A DNA stretch of 31,545 nt, taken from the IMG/VR virus record IMGVR_UViG_3300030430_002904, positions 1-31,545 of that record; one strand, given 5' to 3'. Shown here piece after piece: positions 1-7,810 of the stretch (its first letter is position 1; each line of letters begins with the position of its first letter). The translations under genes and the position numbers were made by a program. Source of the DNA: a virus. The notes under the pieces are model-generated. The model was not told the DNA's origin. It worked only from the letters and a program-made list of their open reading frames with translations, and searched no databases.

Positions 1-22
1 CTAAAATAGGAGACAAATAATC

Positions 23-1435
23 ATGGCAAGACGACCATTTTTCTCAGGCAACTACGGATCCGCTCTCGGATCTACCGCAAATGCCGCAAACTTAATTGCG
101 AGGGCAGGGCAACAGCAGGGCCAAATGTTTCAGAATTTGGGCACTCAGATAGGAGGGATGATCCAGCAGTACGGGTTGAATAAGGAGAAGCGGGAAGCAG
201 AAGAAAGAACGGCGATTGGAAACTTATCTAATTTTAGCCCACAAGATTTACTGCAATTAGAACAAACAAATCCTGAACTCGGCAGAGCGGTTAAAAACCT
301 GCTTGGTGGGAAAGGTGGAAAGAAAGATGTTGATTTAATTAATGCGGGAACTGCTCCATTTGTTGCTAATAAAGCAAGAGAATTGGATACAAGATACAAA
401 ACTGCACAAATACAAGGTATTGAATTTAAAAACAAATTGGATAAAGCCGATGAACAAAATCGACTACTACGGAGTACATTGGAGACCGAGTCGATGCAGC
501 TTCTTAATAAGTATAAAGACCTACAATTAGAGGTATTAGGTATTGAGAGGGATATGAAGTCTAATGAAAGAGACATCGATCGCGAAAAAAAATATGCTGA
601 ACTTGAGCAAAAAAAATTAGCACTCGATAGCCTGCGGGAAGATATTAAATCCAAGAGAAATAATAACAGTGTTTTTCGAGAGCTTCAAGATCGGGAAAGA
701 ACAAAGTTTGCAGTAGAAATAAGCCAAACTATGTCTAGTTTAGCAATAAATGCAGAAAAATTAGATCAACTAAGGGCATCAAGAGATGTTGATCAAAAGA
801 CTAAAGAAGAAAACTTAAAAATACTAGAAACTGAACGAAAGCAACTAGAACAGGAATTAACAAATCAACAAAATTTGATGAAATCATTATCTTCTGATTC
901 AGCAGACGAAGGTTTAGATTTTATACAACCAATTAAAATTGGTGATGCTTTTCAAGGTGGCCCACTATTAGGAAAAGATGCAGCAGGATTGTTTTTCAAT
1001 ATTGTTGGTGGTTTGGGTTCGGCATTTGGTGCAGACATCACGCCAGAAACTACTAGTCAGACTCAAAATTTGCTAACCTTGGAAACATTCCTCCTTCCTG
1101 CATTAGTTAGTGACATTTCATCTCGGCCTTCTAATTTTAATTTGGAAATAGCAAGACAAAAAATTCCTTTGCCAAGTGATACTGATGCTGTGGGTAAAGC
1201 AAAAATAGAACAACTAATACCTGATCTTAAACTTAGATTAAAAGAAGCTGAAAATACGATAGCGTCCGGCAAGACTGATGCAAGTTACTTTCAAGAAGCT
1301 CGTACACAGGCAAGTCGAATAAGAAAAATAATTCCTGTTTTAGAAAATTCCTTGAAGGGAAGAAGCCCTAGTCCCAACGCAGGCACAACATCGAATAATG
1401 TTGGGTTTAGAATCGTTAATAGGGGTCAAAGATAA
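23..1435 (+). CDS. Coiled-coil virion-associated protein (unknown function)
   Basis: A 470-residue protein I do not recognise by family. Residues about 1-50 are Gly/Ala/Gln-rich (SALGSTANAANLIARAGQQQG) and could form an amphipathic helix. Residues about 110-290 are strongly heptad-like and rich in Lys, Glu, Leu and Gln, so a long coiled coil is likely. The C-terminal third is mixed. The start is supported by AGGAG ten bases upstream of the ATG. Its stop overlaps the ATG of the next gene (TAATG), so the two are translationally coupled. Position at the end of the late region, next to a long putative ejection protein, suggests an internal virion or ejection component. That role is inferred from context only. 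Confidence 0.75.
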   Translation: MARRPFFSGNYGSALGSTANAANLIARAGQQQGQMFQNLGTQIGGMIQQYGLNKEKREAEERTAIGNLSNFSPQDLLQLEQTNPELGRAVKNLLGGKGGKKDVDLINAGTAPFVANKARELDTRYKTAQIQGIEFKNKLDKADEQNRLLRSTLETESMQLLNKYKDLQLEVLGIERDMKSNERDIDREKKYAELEQKKLALDSLREDIKSKRNNNSVFRELQDRERTKFAVEISQTMSSLAINAEKLDQLRASRDVDQKTKEENLKILETERKQLEQELTNQQNLMKSLSSDSADEGLDFIQPIKIGDAFQGGPLLGKDAAGLFFNIVGGLGSAFGADITPETTSQTQNLLTLETFLLPALVSDISSRPSNFNLEIARQKIPLPSDTDAVGKAKIEQLIPDLKLRLKEAENTIASGKTDASYFQEARTQASRIRKIIPVLENSLKGRSPSPNAGTTSNNVGFRIVNRGQR

Positions 1436-4074
1436 TGGTTACAGTAGAAATAGATGGAGTAGGAACTGTCGAATTAGACGATTCGTTTAGCGATTTATCT
1501 CCAGAAGAACAGCAAAAAACTGTAAATGAAATAAGCGCTAAGTTCAAAACTAGAAGGTCAACAGATTTGCAGAAAGCAGAGGCGGCGGCAAAAGGATTTA
1601 ATGTTGGAAGTTTAAGTGATGTTCTCGGTTTTCCTGTTGATTTAGTAAATACAGGCCTTGGAGTCGTTGGGCTTGGATCAGAGGCTCCATTCGGAGGAAG
1701 TGAATCTATCAGAAGGGCTTTGACCGCAGGAGGTATGGGCTACATGGATGAACAAGATTTACCTGAAGATCAAAGAGCATTAGCAAGAGGAGGTCGTACT
1801 GTCGGACAAGTTGTCGGATCTGCGGCACCAATTTTCGGAGCGGCAAGTAGACTTTCCCCTGCACAAGCATTAATGCAGTCTGCCCCAAGCAAGTCCGCAA
1901 TCAAACAAATCGGTTCAGAGATGGTAAAATCTACAGCCCGTGATCCTGGTAAAATGGCAGCAATTGAGGGAGCATCTGCATTAGGAGCAGGACAGGCACG
2001 CATGATAGCAGAGGATGTTGCACCGGGTGATGAACTTACAGGCACACTCGCCGAAGTTGCAGGTGGTCTCTTAAGTCCGGCGGCACTTGCAGCAAAACCT
2101 GTGGAAATGGGTAAACAATTTGCAAATAGATTTTCTGAAGCAGGCCGTGTGCGTGCAGCATCAAGCAAAGCACTTGAGATTCTCAAAAAACAAAATCCAA
2201 ATATTACTGATGATCAAATATCGGGTATTGCGAAACAACTTAGGGATGCAGAAGGTCCAGGTCGTACTGCACAGGTTACACAAAACGAATTAGCGAGAAA
2301 AACATTCACTGCAATGGATAATAAGCTGATTGCAGATGCAAGTGACGAAGCAAAGACTGCTGTTGAGAATCAGAACAAAAACACCATTGAGGCATTTAAT
2401 CGTAAAATTCGCAAAATGCAGAACAGTGGAAACCCTGAGATGGTAAAGGAAGCCGCTCGGTTGCGTTTAGACACCTTCACTAAGCGAATGAATAAACGAG
2501 TTGATGATGCAGAGTCAAGAGCAGGTGAGGCAGTTGCCCGTGTACTCAACAAAAACTCTGATGATGCTGTTGGTGCTTCTCGCGAAGCACGCAAAATAAT
2601 AGATGATGAACTTAAGAAAGCTCGCGCTAAAGAAACTCAATTATGGGGCGAAGTTGATAAGTCAGTAAAAGTTTTTGGACCCGACTTAAACACTGTGAAG
2701 CGTGCAGAAAAAATAAAGGCAGACATGCTTCCTGAAGAAAAACTGCCAAAACCTATCGAAGCATTTATTACAAGGATCTCAGCACAAAAGGAGCCTATTT
2801 CTGCAAGAGAGCTATTTACTGCTAGAAGTAGGGCGTTAGAAATGGGCCGCGAAGCTACTGCAAAAAATAAATTCGGACAGGCACGCAGGATGAACGAGAT
2901 CTCAGACGCTATGCTTGATGATTTGATGATGGTTACAGATGAGACTGCCATCGTAGCTAGGGATTTTAGTAGAAATTTAAATCAGCGTTTTAACACTGAT
3001 TTAGTAAGGGGCATCAGGAAAGTTGAACCTGAAGTTGCGCTAGAAACTGGAATAGGAAGACTAGGACAAGGAAGTGACACCCAGCGTGCTCTCAACATAC
3101 AAGCAATGAAGCGTGCCACAGAAAGCACCGAAGCAAGTGAAGCATTGGCACGAACGCAAAAGAGTTTCATTCAAAATAGTGCGGCAAAAATTCTTGATTC
3201 ACAAACAGGTCAAGTAAATCCAAGAAAACTAGCAGATTTGATAAAACAAAATCCACAGACACTACGAGAGGTTGGCTTGCTTGATGATGTTTCCAGCATT
3301 AGTCAACAAGTGCGCCTCGCTAATATTTTGCAAAAGACCGCTAAACAAGGTCAAGCTTTTGCCCAACAAAGGAGCGTTGCCGGACAAATACTTAATGAAG
3401 GTAAAAAAGGTGGTCTCAGGAATGTGGTTGATAACGCATTCAATTCTAAGTACCAGGCTGAAGCATTTCGTGATTTGAACAATGTGGTTAAGCGAGCAAA
3501 AAACCCACAAGCAGTTGAGGGATTGCAACATGAAATTTTTGATGTTCTTTTAAGCAAAGCCACAATCAAAGGTGGTGACCTAGATGGATTAATCAGCGGA
3601 AAACAGCTAGAGGATTTACTAAATTCGAAGGTAGGTGAGAAAACTCTTCGTCAAAACTTACTTTCTTCAAAATTGATTACATCTAATCAAATGAACGAAG
3701 TGATACGAGTAGCACGAATGGCAAAAATATTTGAAGATTCTGTGCGAGATCCGGCTAAATTAGATGATATTATGAAAACAGGTGATGGACTTCTAAACTT
3801 ATTTGCAAGAGTAGTAGGATCTAAGATTGGTGCAAATAGCTTCATTGGTCAAATGATGGGTGGCACCACCCTTATTGCACAAAGTGCATTTTCAAAAATT
3901 GCACAAAAAACTATTGAAAAAGTGCCTGCATTAAAAGTGCAGGGTGTGTTAACAAAAGCAATGCAAGACCCAAAATTAATGGCAATGCTTTTGGAAATGG
4001 GTCCGAAGTCACCAATACAAACGCAAAGACGAATCAACGCTTATCTGCTCCAAGCTGGTTTGATTCAGGATTGA
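1435..4074 (+). CDS. Putative internal virion / DNA ejection protein
   Basis: An 879-residue protein. The first 35 residues (VEIDGVGTVELDDSFSDLSP, then EEQQKTVNEIS) form the short acidic 'parameter' module common at the N-terminus of large phage virion proteins. Residues 60-90 contain LGFPVDLVNTGLG and PFGGSES, a pattern I know from podovirus internal virion proteins. The rest is Ala/Lys/Glu-rich and mostly helical. Near residues 780-800 there is a small glycine-rich hydrophobic patch (IGANSFIGQMMGGTTLIAQS) that could touch membrane. No lysozyme or transglycosylase catalytic motif was seen. It is the last gene before a strong terminator, consistent with the end of the late operon. Ejection function is inferred. 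Confidence 0.75.
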   Translation: MVTVEIDGVGTVELDDSFSDLSPEEQQKTVNEISAKFKTRRSTDLQKAEAAAKGFNVGSLSDVLGFPVDLVNTGLGVVGLGSEAPFGGSESIRRALTAGGMGYMDEQDLPEDQRALARGGRTVGQVVGSAAPIFGAASRLSPAQALMQSAPSKSAIKQIGSEMVKSTARDPGKMAAIEGASALGAGQARMIAEDVAPGDELTGTLAEVAGGLLSPAALAAKPVEMGKQFANRFSEAGRVRAASSKALEILKKQNPNITDDQISGIAKQLRDAEGPGRTAQVTQNELARKTFTAMDNKLIADASDEAKTAVENQNKNTIEAFNRKIRKMQNSGNPEMVKEAARLRLDTFTKRMNKRVDDAESRAGEAVARVLNKNSDDAVGASREARKIIDDELKKARAKETQLWGEVDKSVKVFGPDLNTVKRAEKIKADMLPEEKLPKPIEAFITRISAQKEPISARELFTARSRALEMGREATAKNKFGQARRMNEISDAMLDDLMMVTDETAIVARDFSRNLNQRFNTDLVRGIRKVEPEVALETGIGRLGQGSDTQRALNIQAMKRATESTEASEALARTQKSFIQNSAAKILDSQTGQVNPRKLADLIKQNPQTLREVGLLDDVSSISQQVRLANILQKTAKQGQAFAQQRSVAGQILNEGKKGGLRNVVDNAFNSKYQAEAFRDLNNVVKRAKNPQAVEGLQHEIFDVLLSKATIKGGDLDGLISGKQLEDLLNSKVGEKTLRQNLLSSKLITSNQMNEVIRVARMAKIFEDSVRDPAKLDDIMKTGDGLLNLFARVVGSKIGANSFIGQMMGGTTLIAQSAFSKIAQKTIEKVPALKVQGVLTKAMQDPKLMAMLLEMGPKSPIQTQRRINAYLLQAGLIQD

Positions 4075-4118
4075 CAAAATCCAAAACAGCGACTAACATA
4101 ACAGCATATATATCTTTT

Positions 4119-4155
4119 AGGGGCATTGTTTTAGCGAGCAATGCCTCTTTTTTTT
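4119..4155 (+). terminator. Rho-independent terminator ending the late operon
   Basis: The sequence AGGGGCATTG (4119-4128) pairs with CAATGCCTCT (4139-4148) over ten base pairs with one G-T wobble and a ten-base loop. An eight-T run follows directly (4148-4155). It lies 45 bases after the stop of the 879-residue gene and before the att site. Confidence 0.85.
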
Positions 4156-4231
4156 GAGAAAATTTAATTTTTTCTTGCATTGATGTGGTTTTAGTGATTT
4201 TACCATAATCAACACTCTACGGATTAAGCAT

Positions 4232-4253
4232 GTGACTGAAAGTTTTCTGTCAC
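4232..4253. repeat. Imperfect palindrome beside the att core
   Basis: GTGAC-T-GAAA (4232-4241) pairs with TTTC-T-GTCAC (4244-4253), giving nine base pairs around a single T-T mismatch and a two-base centre. It ends five bases before the tRNA-like core. It may be a recombinase or excisionase binding site, or a hairpin. Confidence 0.45.
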
Positions 4254-4257
4254 TATT

Positions 4258-4302
4258 CTCTTAATCAATGGGTTCAGGGTTCGAGTCCCTGGCCCGGTAC
4301 CA
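4258..4302 (+). other. attP: attP-like site: 3' half of tRNA-Lys(CTT)
   Basis: The segment reads as the 3' half of a tRNA: anticodon loop CTCTTAA (anticodon CTT at 4260-4262), stem strand TCAAT, a five-base variable loop, a perfect T arm (CAGGG / TTCGAGT / CCCTG), acceptor strand GCCCGGT, discriminator A and an encoded CCA. The sequence upstream (CTATT) cannot pair with TCAAT and no 5' half is present, so it is not a working tRNA. Temperate phages often carry such a 3' tRNA segment as the attP core so that integration restores the host tRNA. The integrase starts 40 bases downstream. Lys identity rests on the anticodon alone. Confidence 0.85.
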
Positions 4303-4341
4303 TTCTGGTCATTAGAGTGTAATAAAATTACAAAAATTACC

Positions 4342-5301
4342 ATGATCGCTTTACAAACTACAGATAGAATATTAGGGGATTGTTTCTACACCACCCCAAT
4401 GAAAAAGAAATTCACACGATCTGTAGGTAAAAGATCATATTTACCTATAAAAGAATTTTTCGCTATATATATTTCGCAAAGGTTGATTGCGAAAAAACAG
4501 GCATCACCCAAGACCAAGCGCAACAATGTGCTACGCATGGTGCCTATTTTAAAAAATTATAAAATTGATGTCGAAACCGCAGACATTACGGCATTTAATA
4601 GTAAAACGGAACAAGACATCCCAATATGCGATGATTGGGTCGCCAATCGTGGATGCAATGAGATGCGTCAGGCACGCTCAATATTCAGTAAGGCGTGGAT
4701 TAAGAGGTATAAGCAGTTAGGGATTGACACCTCATGGTTCAACAACTGGATAGCGCTTTCTTTGGAGAGTGTCCAGGTGCTTCCCTTCGATGCGAACCGC
4801 AAAGAATTGGAGCGCATTGTAAATGAGTGCGAAAGTCTGCGCACTTTCGATAAAGATATGTATTTGATGTACGCATTAGCGTACGGATTTGGTCTTCGGA
4901 GTAGCGAAATCCAACGGGCAAGGTTTGGCGATCTGCACGAAGACTTTGATGGAAACAAACTGATAAGAATCCATAGTCCCAAAAGCGGGGGTGAATACCA
5001 GGATCGTCCATGTGATCCCGCTTGGTGGGAACTTATCAACTCCTATAAAACACAGGGCGATCATTTGATCGTTCCCGTGCAGGAGGACCGCATCACGCGC
5101 GAGTTTCCATCTTTTCTACGGCGGAGGTGCGGGGTGGTGGATGATCGCCCCGTGCACCGTCTTAGAAAGTATTGCGGTCACCGTGTCATGCGGGAGAATG
5201 GAAACAATGCTTTCGTGGCGAGCAAAGCGCTTGGTCACAGCAGTGTGGAAATAACCAGCCGCGTATATGTTGGACAACCTACGATCCAACGGAGTTTCTA
5301 A
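4342..5301 (+). CDS. int: Tyrosine recombinase (phage integrase)
   Basis: A 319-residue site-specific recombinase. The C-terminal catalytic domain carries the expected residues: R186 in GFGLRSSEI, K214 in SPKSGG, H272-x-x-R275 in VHRLRKYCGH, H299 in ALGHSS and the nucleophile Y309 in RVYVGQ, ten residues later. The N-terminal part (about 30-135) is Lys/Arg-rich and helical, fitting a core-binding SAM-like domain. It would catalyse integration and excision at the adjacent tRNA-Lys-like att site. No Shine-Dalgarno sequence precedes ATG 4342; the next in-frame ATG at 4399 is an alternative start. It is oriented away from the terminator and likely has its own promoter in the att region. Confidence 0.93.
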   Translation: MIALQTTDRILGDCFYTTPMKKKFTRSVGKRSYLPIKEFFAIYISQRLIAKKQASPKTKRNNVLRMVPILKNYKIDVETADITAFNSKTEQDIPICDDWVANRGCNEMRQARSIFSKAWIKRYKQLGIDTSWFNNWIALSLESVQVLPFDANRKELERIVNECESLRTFDKDMYLMYALAYGFGLRSSEIQRARFGDLHEDFDGNKLIRIHSPKSGGEYQDRPCDPAWWELINSYKTQGDHLIVPVQEDRITREFPSFLRRRCGVVDDRPVHRLRKYCGHRVMRENGNNAFVASKALGHSSVEITSRVYVGQPTIQRSF

Positions 5302-5356
5302 GTAGGAATTGTTGCCCATTAACCAAACAACTCAAAAATAAAAAATATTAATACAG

Positions 5357-5566
5357 ATGACTACAATTACATCCCACTGGGAAGGTTTGCGATTGGAAAC
5401 AAATAACGATGGATGTGTGATAATTACGGCAGAAGTGCCCACCAAGGTGCCGATTGATACCTTGATTAGCGAGCTTTTGTCTTTAAAGAAAAGCGGAGAG
5501 GCAGAGGAAAAGTCACATCCTCATCTTCGATCTCCTCAAGCGCCATACAACCAGCTTGCAGGATAG
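5357..5566 (+). CDS. Small hypothetical protein
   Basis: A 69-residue protein with no family I recognise. Residues 1-45 look protein-like (HWEGLRLETNNDGCVIITAE, then a short Leu-rich helix). The C-terminus is polar and overlaps, tail to tail, the last 100 bases of the leftward ribbon-helix-helix gene. No Shine-Dalgarno sequence is visible. Its position directly after the integrase would fit a small accessory factor, but nothing in the sequence shows this. It might be a chance frame, so confidence is moderate. Confidence 0.5.
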   Translation: MTTITSHWEGLRLETNNDGCVIITAEVPTKVPIDTLISELLSLKKSGEAEEKSHPHLRSPQAPYNQLAG

Positions 5567-5681
5567 TGTCGAACACTTGTGCTTGGAGCAAGCCTGTATC
5601 GTCAGAGATTCTCTTAATTTTCTCTCGGACTTTAGGTGAAACTCTTAGGCTGATTGGAGTGGATAAATTTGGTCTTCCCAT
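5466..5681 (-). CDS. Ribbon-helix-helix transcriptional regulator
   Basis: A 71-residue protein starting MGRPNLST. The segment PISLRVSPKVREKIKRISDD followed by TGLLQAQVFDTILQAG is a typical MetJ/Arc/CopG layout: a short beta strand, then two helices. The tail is acidic then basic. The frame stays open upstream to a GTG at 5708, but ATG 5681 (or 5687) better matches family N-termini. A TTGACA hexamer on the same strand lies about 30 bases before this ATG, so the mRNA may be leaderless. It is divergent from the replication operon and near the integrase, a usual place for a lysogeny or early-gene regulator. That role is inferred. Confidence 0.78.
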   Translation of the reverse strand: MGRPNLSTPISLRVSPKVREKIKRISDDTGLLQAQVFDTILQAGCMALEEIEDEDVTFPLPLRFSLKTKAR

Positions 5682-5711
5682 AGGCATACACAAAAGCACA
5701 AAAAACACCTA

Positions 5712-5722
5712 TGTCAATACTT
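5712..5722 (-). promoter_or_regulatory. Candidate promoter/operator element AAGTATTGACA
   Basis: On the minus strand the 11-mer AAGTATTGACA contains a consensus -35 hexamer (TTGACA at 5717-5712). The same 11-mer occurs at 14745-14755 in front of the helix-turn-helix gene. The -10 box for the leftward gene is unclear (T-rich DNA at about 17 bases spacing). The element also sits between the divergent start sites of the regulator and the ssDNA-binding protein gene, so a bound regulator could control both. Confidence 0.45.
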
Positions 5723-5761
5723 ATTAAAAAAAATACATAAAAACTATAAAAAATATTCATA

Positions 5762-6316
5762 ATGGGATTCTTAGATAATATTAAGGATGTTCCGCAAAAC
5801 AATGGCGGTAATTACATGAAATTAAATCAAGGTCCGAATCAGATTCGCATAGTTGGGGCTTCCGATGATGGCGGACTCATTCAGGGTATGATCGGATGGG
5901 GTACTACTGCGGAAGGCGGACGAAAGCCCTACCGATGGAAAATAGGAGAGGATATTCCTGATGGAGTGGAGGATAAGCCCAAGCAGTTTTGGGCCATAAT
6001 TGTATGGAACTATAAGGAGAAGAAAATTCAGATCCTGGAATTGACTCAGTCTAAATTACGGCAGGGAATTTTAATCCTCGCCAATGATGATGAATGGGGA
6101 GATCCACGCAAATATGATTTAAAAATTGTTAAAACTGGAGAAGGTCTGGAAACTAAATATGAGTTAACTCCATCTCCTCATAAGAAACGCGGTGATGAAA
6201 TCAATGCGGCGGTCAAGGACATGAAGATTAACCTTGAAGCTTTGTACACCGGGGATGATCCATTTGCCGAGCTTTCCCCTGAACCTGAAGATGACACAGA
6301 AGAGGGGCCATTCTAA
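5762..6316 (+). CDS. ssb: Single-stranded DNA-binding protein (phage type)
   Basis: A 184-residue protein that would coat ssDNA during replication and recombination. The N-terminus (MGFLDNIKDVPQNNGGNYMK) and the central WAIIVWNYKEKKIQILEL segment resemble phage OB-fold ssDNA-binding proteins of the gp2.5/gp32 type. The C-terminus is strongly acidic and ends in an aromatic residue (EPEDDTEEGPF), as in proteins that recruit replication partners through that tail. It is the first gene of the rightward early operon. Its stop overlaps the ATG of the RecE-like nuclease, so both are co-translated. The start follows an A/T-rich stretch without a Shine-Dalgarno sequence. Family assignment is by pattern, not search. 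Confidence 0.72.
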   Translation: MGFLDNIKDVPQNNGGNYMKLNQGPNQIRIVGASDDGGLIQGMIGWGTTAEGGRKPYRWKIGEDIPDGVEDKPKQFWAIIVWNYKEKKIQILELTQSKLRQGILILANDDEWGDPRKYDLKIVKTGEGLETKYELTPSPHKKRGDEINAAVKDMKINLEALYTGDDPFAELSPEPEDDTEEGPF

Positions 6317-7293
6317 TGCTAAAAACAGGAATTAGTAATAGAAATTATCACGGGTCAGTAGATTTATTGTCTCGATCAACTGCGTGGAATCTCCTTACCA
6401 CATGCCCACAGAAAGTCAGGCATGAACTAAATTATCCAAAAGCAAGCACTCCGGCACAAATTCTAGGTAGTGCATTCCATTCTGCCACGCTGGAACCTGA
6501 AAAATTCGATGACGAGTTTGCGGTCAAGCCCGATGAGATTGACGGGCAGGGTCCACGCACTAAGCACTACAAGGAAGCTTTCGAGATTATGCAGAAGAAC
6601 GAGCCGGATAAATCTTGGCTTGCTCCGAGTGACTATGACTTGGTTATGGATATGGCGGCAAGTGCATTGGATCATCCGATCCTACGGACTCACATGTCTG
6701 AAAGTAAATCCATTATAGAAGGCACGGGACGCTTTGAGATGGAAGGTGCAAAATGCAAAGTCAGGCCAGACTTGTATAATCCACTTGCTGGTGTGGTATT
6801 GGATTTAAAAAGCACACTTGATGCAAGCCCAAAGGGTTTCGCAAAGAGTGTACGGCAGTGGGGCTATACATTCCAGGCATGTTGGTATATGCACGGGTTA
6901 CGACTGATTGGCGAAAAACCAAGGCAGTTTATATTTTTGGCGGTTGAAAAATTCCCTCCATTTTTGACTGCGGCTTACACGATCACAGCTTCCGAGATCG
7001 ACAAGCAATTGGGCAATATGGAGAAGGCATGTCAGTTGTGGGCTAATTGCGAAAACAGCGGAATCTGGCCCGGATATACAGATGAAATCACTACGCTGGA
7101 ACTTGGTTTATATGGCACTAATCGACTCAATGTGATGCAGATGGCTGATAAGTTTGGTTACAGCCGGACATATGTTTATCGAATTATCCGAGAACACAAC
7201 TTAGAGAGCAAATTCATAGGTAATAGAAGAACAATAGATATTACTGATTTTGCAAACGCGGTGAGGCGGGATTCGGAGGGAAAGGCGGCATGA
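6316..7293 (+). CDS. RecE-like PD-(D/E)XK exonuclease with C-terminal helix-turn-helix
   Basis: A 325-residue protein. Residues 1-262 match the phage RecE / exodeoxyribonuclease VIII fold (DUF3799-like): LLTTCPQKV near the N-terminus, GSAFHSATLEPEKF (51-64), catalytic D152 in VRPDLYNP, D163-L-K165 in VVLDLKST, and Q187 in the WGYTFQACWY helix. It should resect dsDNA to give 3' strands for annealing or recombination. The usual RecE-like C-terminus (WPGY...TLEL, 251-263) is followed in frame by residues 268-320 with NVMQMADKFGYSRTYVYRII, a helix-turn-helix of the excisionase/MerR kind. The nuclease/HTH fusion is unusual. It overlaps genes on both sides by a few bases. Confidence 0.85.
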   Translation: MLKTGISNRNYHGSVDLLSRSTAWNLLTTCPQKVRHELNYPKASTPAQILGSAFHSATLEPEKFDDEFAVKPDEIDGQGPRTKHYKEAFEIMQKNEPDKSWLAPSDYDLVMDMAASALDHPILRTHMSESKSIIEGTGRFEMEGAKCKVRPDLYNPLAGVVLDLKSTLDASPKGFAKSVRQWGYTFQACWYMHGLRLIGEKPRQFIFLAVEKFPPFLTAAYTITASEIDKQLGNMEKACQLWANCENSGIWPGYTDEITTLELGLYGTNRLNVMQMADKFGYSRTYVYRIIREHNLESKFIGNRRTIDITDFANAVRRDSEGKAA

Positions 7294-7511
7294 ACTACCT
7301 GGACAACACAAAACAGGCACTCGGATTGGCGAGTGATAAATTATCAAAGGCGGATTTATTCGGTGCGGTGACTCTCATACAGGCCGCGCTTGAGCAAGTG
7401 GTGGCTCATTTACGAAAGGAAAATCTTAACCTACCTAATGATCCTGATGTGATCATTTACAATAAAGAAGATTTGGATGGGGAAAATCAACAGCCGGGCA
7501 AAAGGGGCTAG
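7290..7511 (+). CDS. Small hypothetical protein
   Basis: A 73-residue protein of unknown family. Residues 5-45 form one amphipathic helical stretch (TKQALGLASDKLSKADLFGA, then VTLIQAALEQVVAHL), followed by a polar tail. Its ATG overlaps the stop of the RecE-like gene (ATGA), and its last 35 bases overlap the start of the Hjc-like nuclease gene. Tight coupling to recombination genes suggests a role in the same process, but no function can be assigned. Confidence 0.65.
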   Translation: MNYLDNTKQALGLASDKLSKADLFGAVTLIQAALEQVVAHLRKENLNLPNDPDVIIYNKEDLDGENQQPGKRG

Positions 7512-7806
7512 GTACGAGCGTTCTTTAGCCCGATATTTGGCAGAAAATGGATTCCCCGCCAGACGGGGCCAGCAATTTTCGGGCGGATCGGATTCGCCGG
7601 ATGTAATTAGCGAGGATTTTCCATTCCATATCGAAGCAAAGCATGTACAGGCATTGAATCTATATAGTGCCATGAGCCAGAGCATTCGTGATGCGGGAGA
7701 CAAACCACCCTGCGTCATTCACAAAAAAAACAACTCGGAGAGTTTGTTCACCTGTCGTTTAAGTGACTTGGTGGCTCTCCTTAACCAACAATCATGGAAA
7801 AAATAA
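7477..7806 (+). CDS. Hjc-like PD-(D/E)XK endonuclease (putative Holliday junction resolvase)
   Basis: A 109-residue protein close to the size of archaeal and phage Hjc-type resolvases. It begins with a basic segment (SRAKGARYERSLARYLAENG) carrying the conserved early Glu (E14). RRGQQFSGGSDSPDV supplies the catalytic Asp (D42), and HIEAKH supplies the E53-x-K55 pair. Together these are the PD-(D/E)XK active site. It would cut branched DNA after recombination or replication. It lies after ssDNA-binding and RecE-like genes, which fits. A VRR-type nuclease of other function is the main alternative. Confidence 0.75.
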   Translation: MGKINSRAKGARYERSLARYLAENGFPARRGQQFSGGSDSPDVISEDFPFHIEAKHVQALNLYSAMSQSIRDAGDKPPCVIHKKNNSESLFTCRLSDLVALLNQQSWKK

Positions 7807-7810
7807 TAAT

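Larger units (their letters stand above)
4212..4320. repeat. 8-bp inverted repeat arms flanking the att core
   Basis: ACACTCTA at 4212-4219 is the exact reverse complement of TAGAGTGT at 4313-4320. The arms sit about 39 bases left and 11 bases right of the tRNA-like core. Arm-type integrase or accessory-factor sites commonly flank attP cores, so this is a candidate pair. An 8-bp match over 100 bases could also be chance. Confidence 0.35.

Noticed and set aside
145-654. Minus-strand frame of 169 codons opposite the coiled-coil gene
   Set aside because: Its Ser/Leu-rich composition is what the reverse of a Lys/Glu/Arg-rich coiled coil gives. No start signal is present.
1770-2186. Minus-strand frame of 138 codons inside the ejection protein gene
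   Set aside because: It lies wholly opposite a strongly supported gene, and its low-complexity Ala/Ser/Pro composition mirrors the plus-strand codons. No ribosome site or neighbours support it.
4258-4302. A tRNA gene
   Set aside because: Only the anticodon loop to CCA is present. The 5' acceptor strand, D arm and the 5' strand of the anticodon stem are missing, so it is an att site copy.
7763-7810. Upstream extension of the ParB-like gene
   Set aside because: The extra 16 codons overlap the Hjc-like gene. ATG 7811 gives normal spacing and a family-like start.
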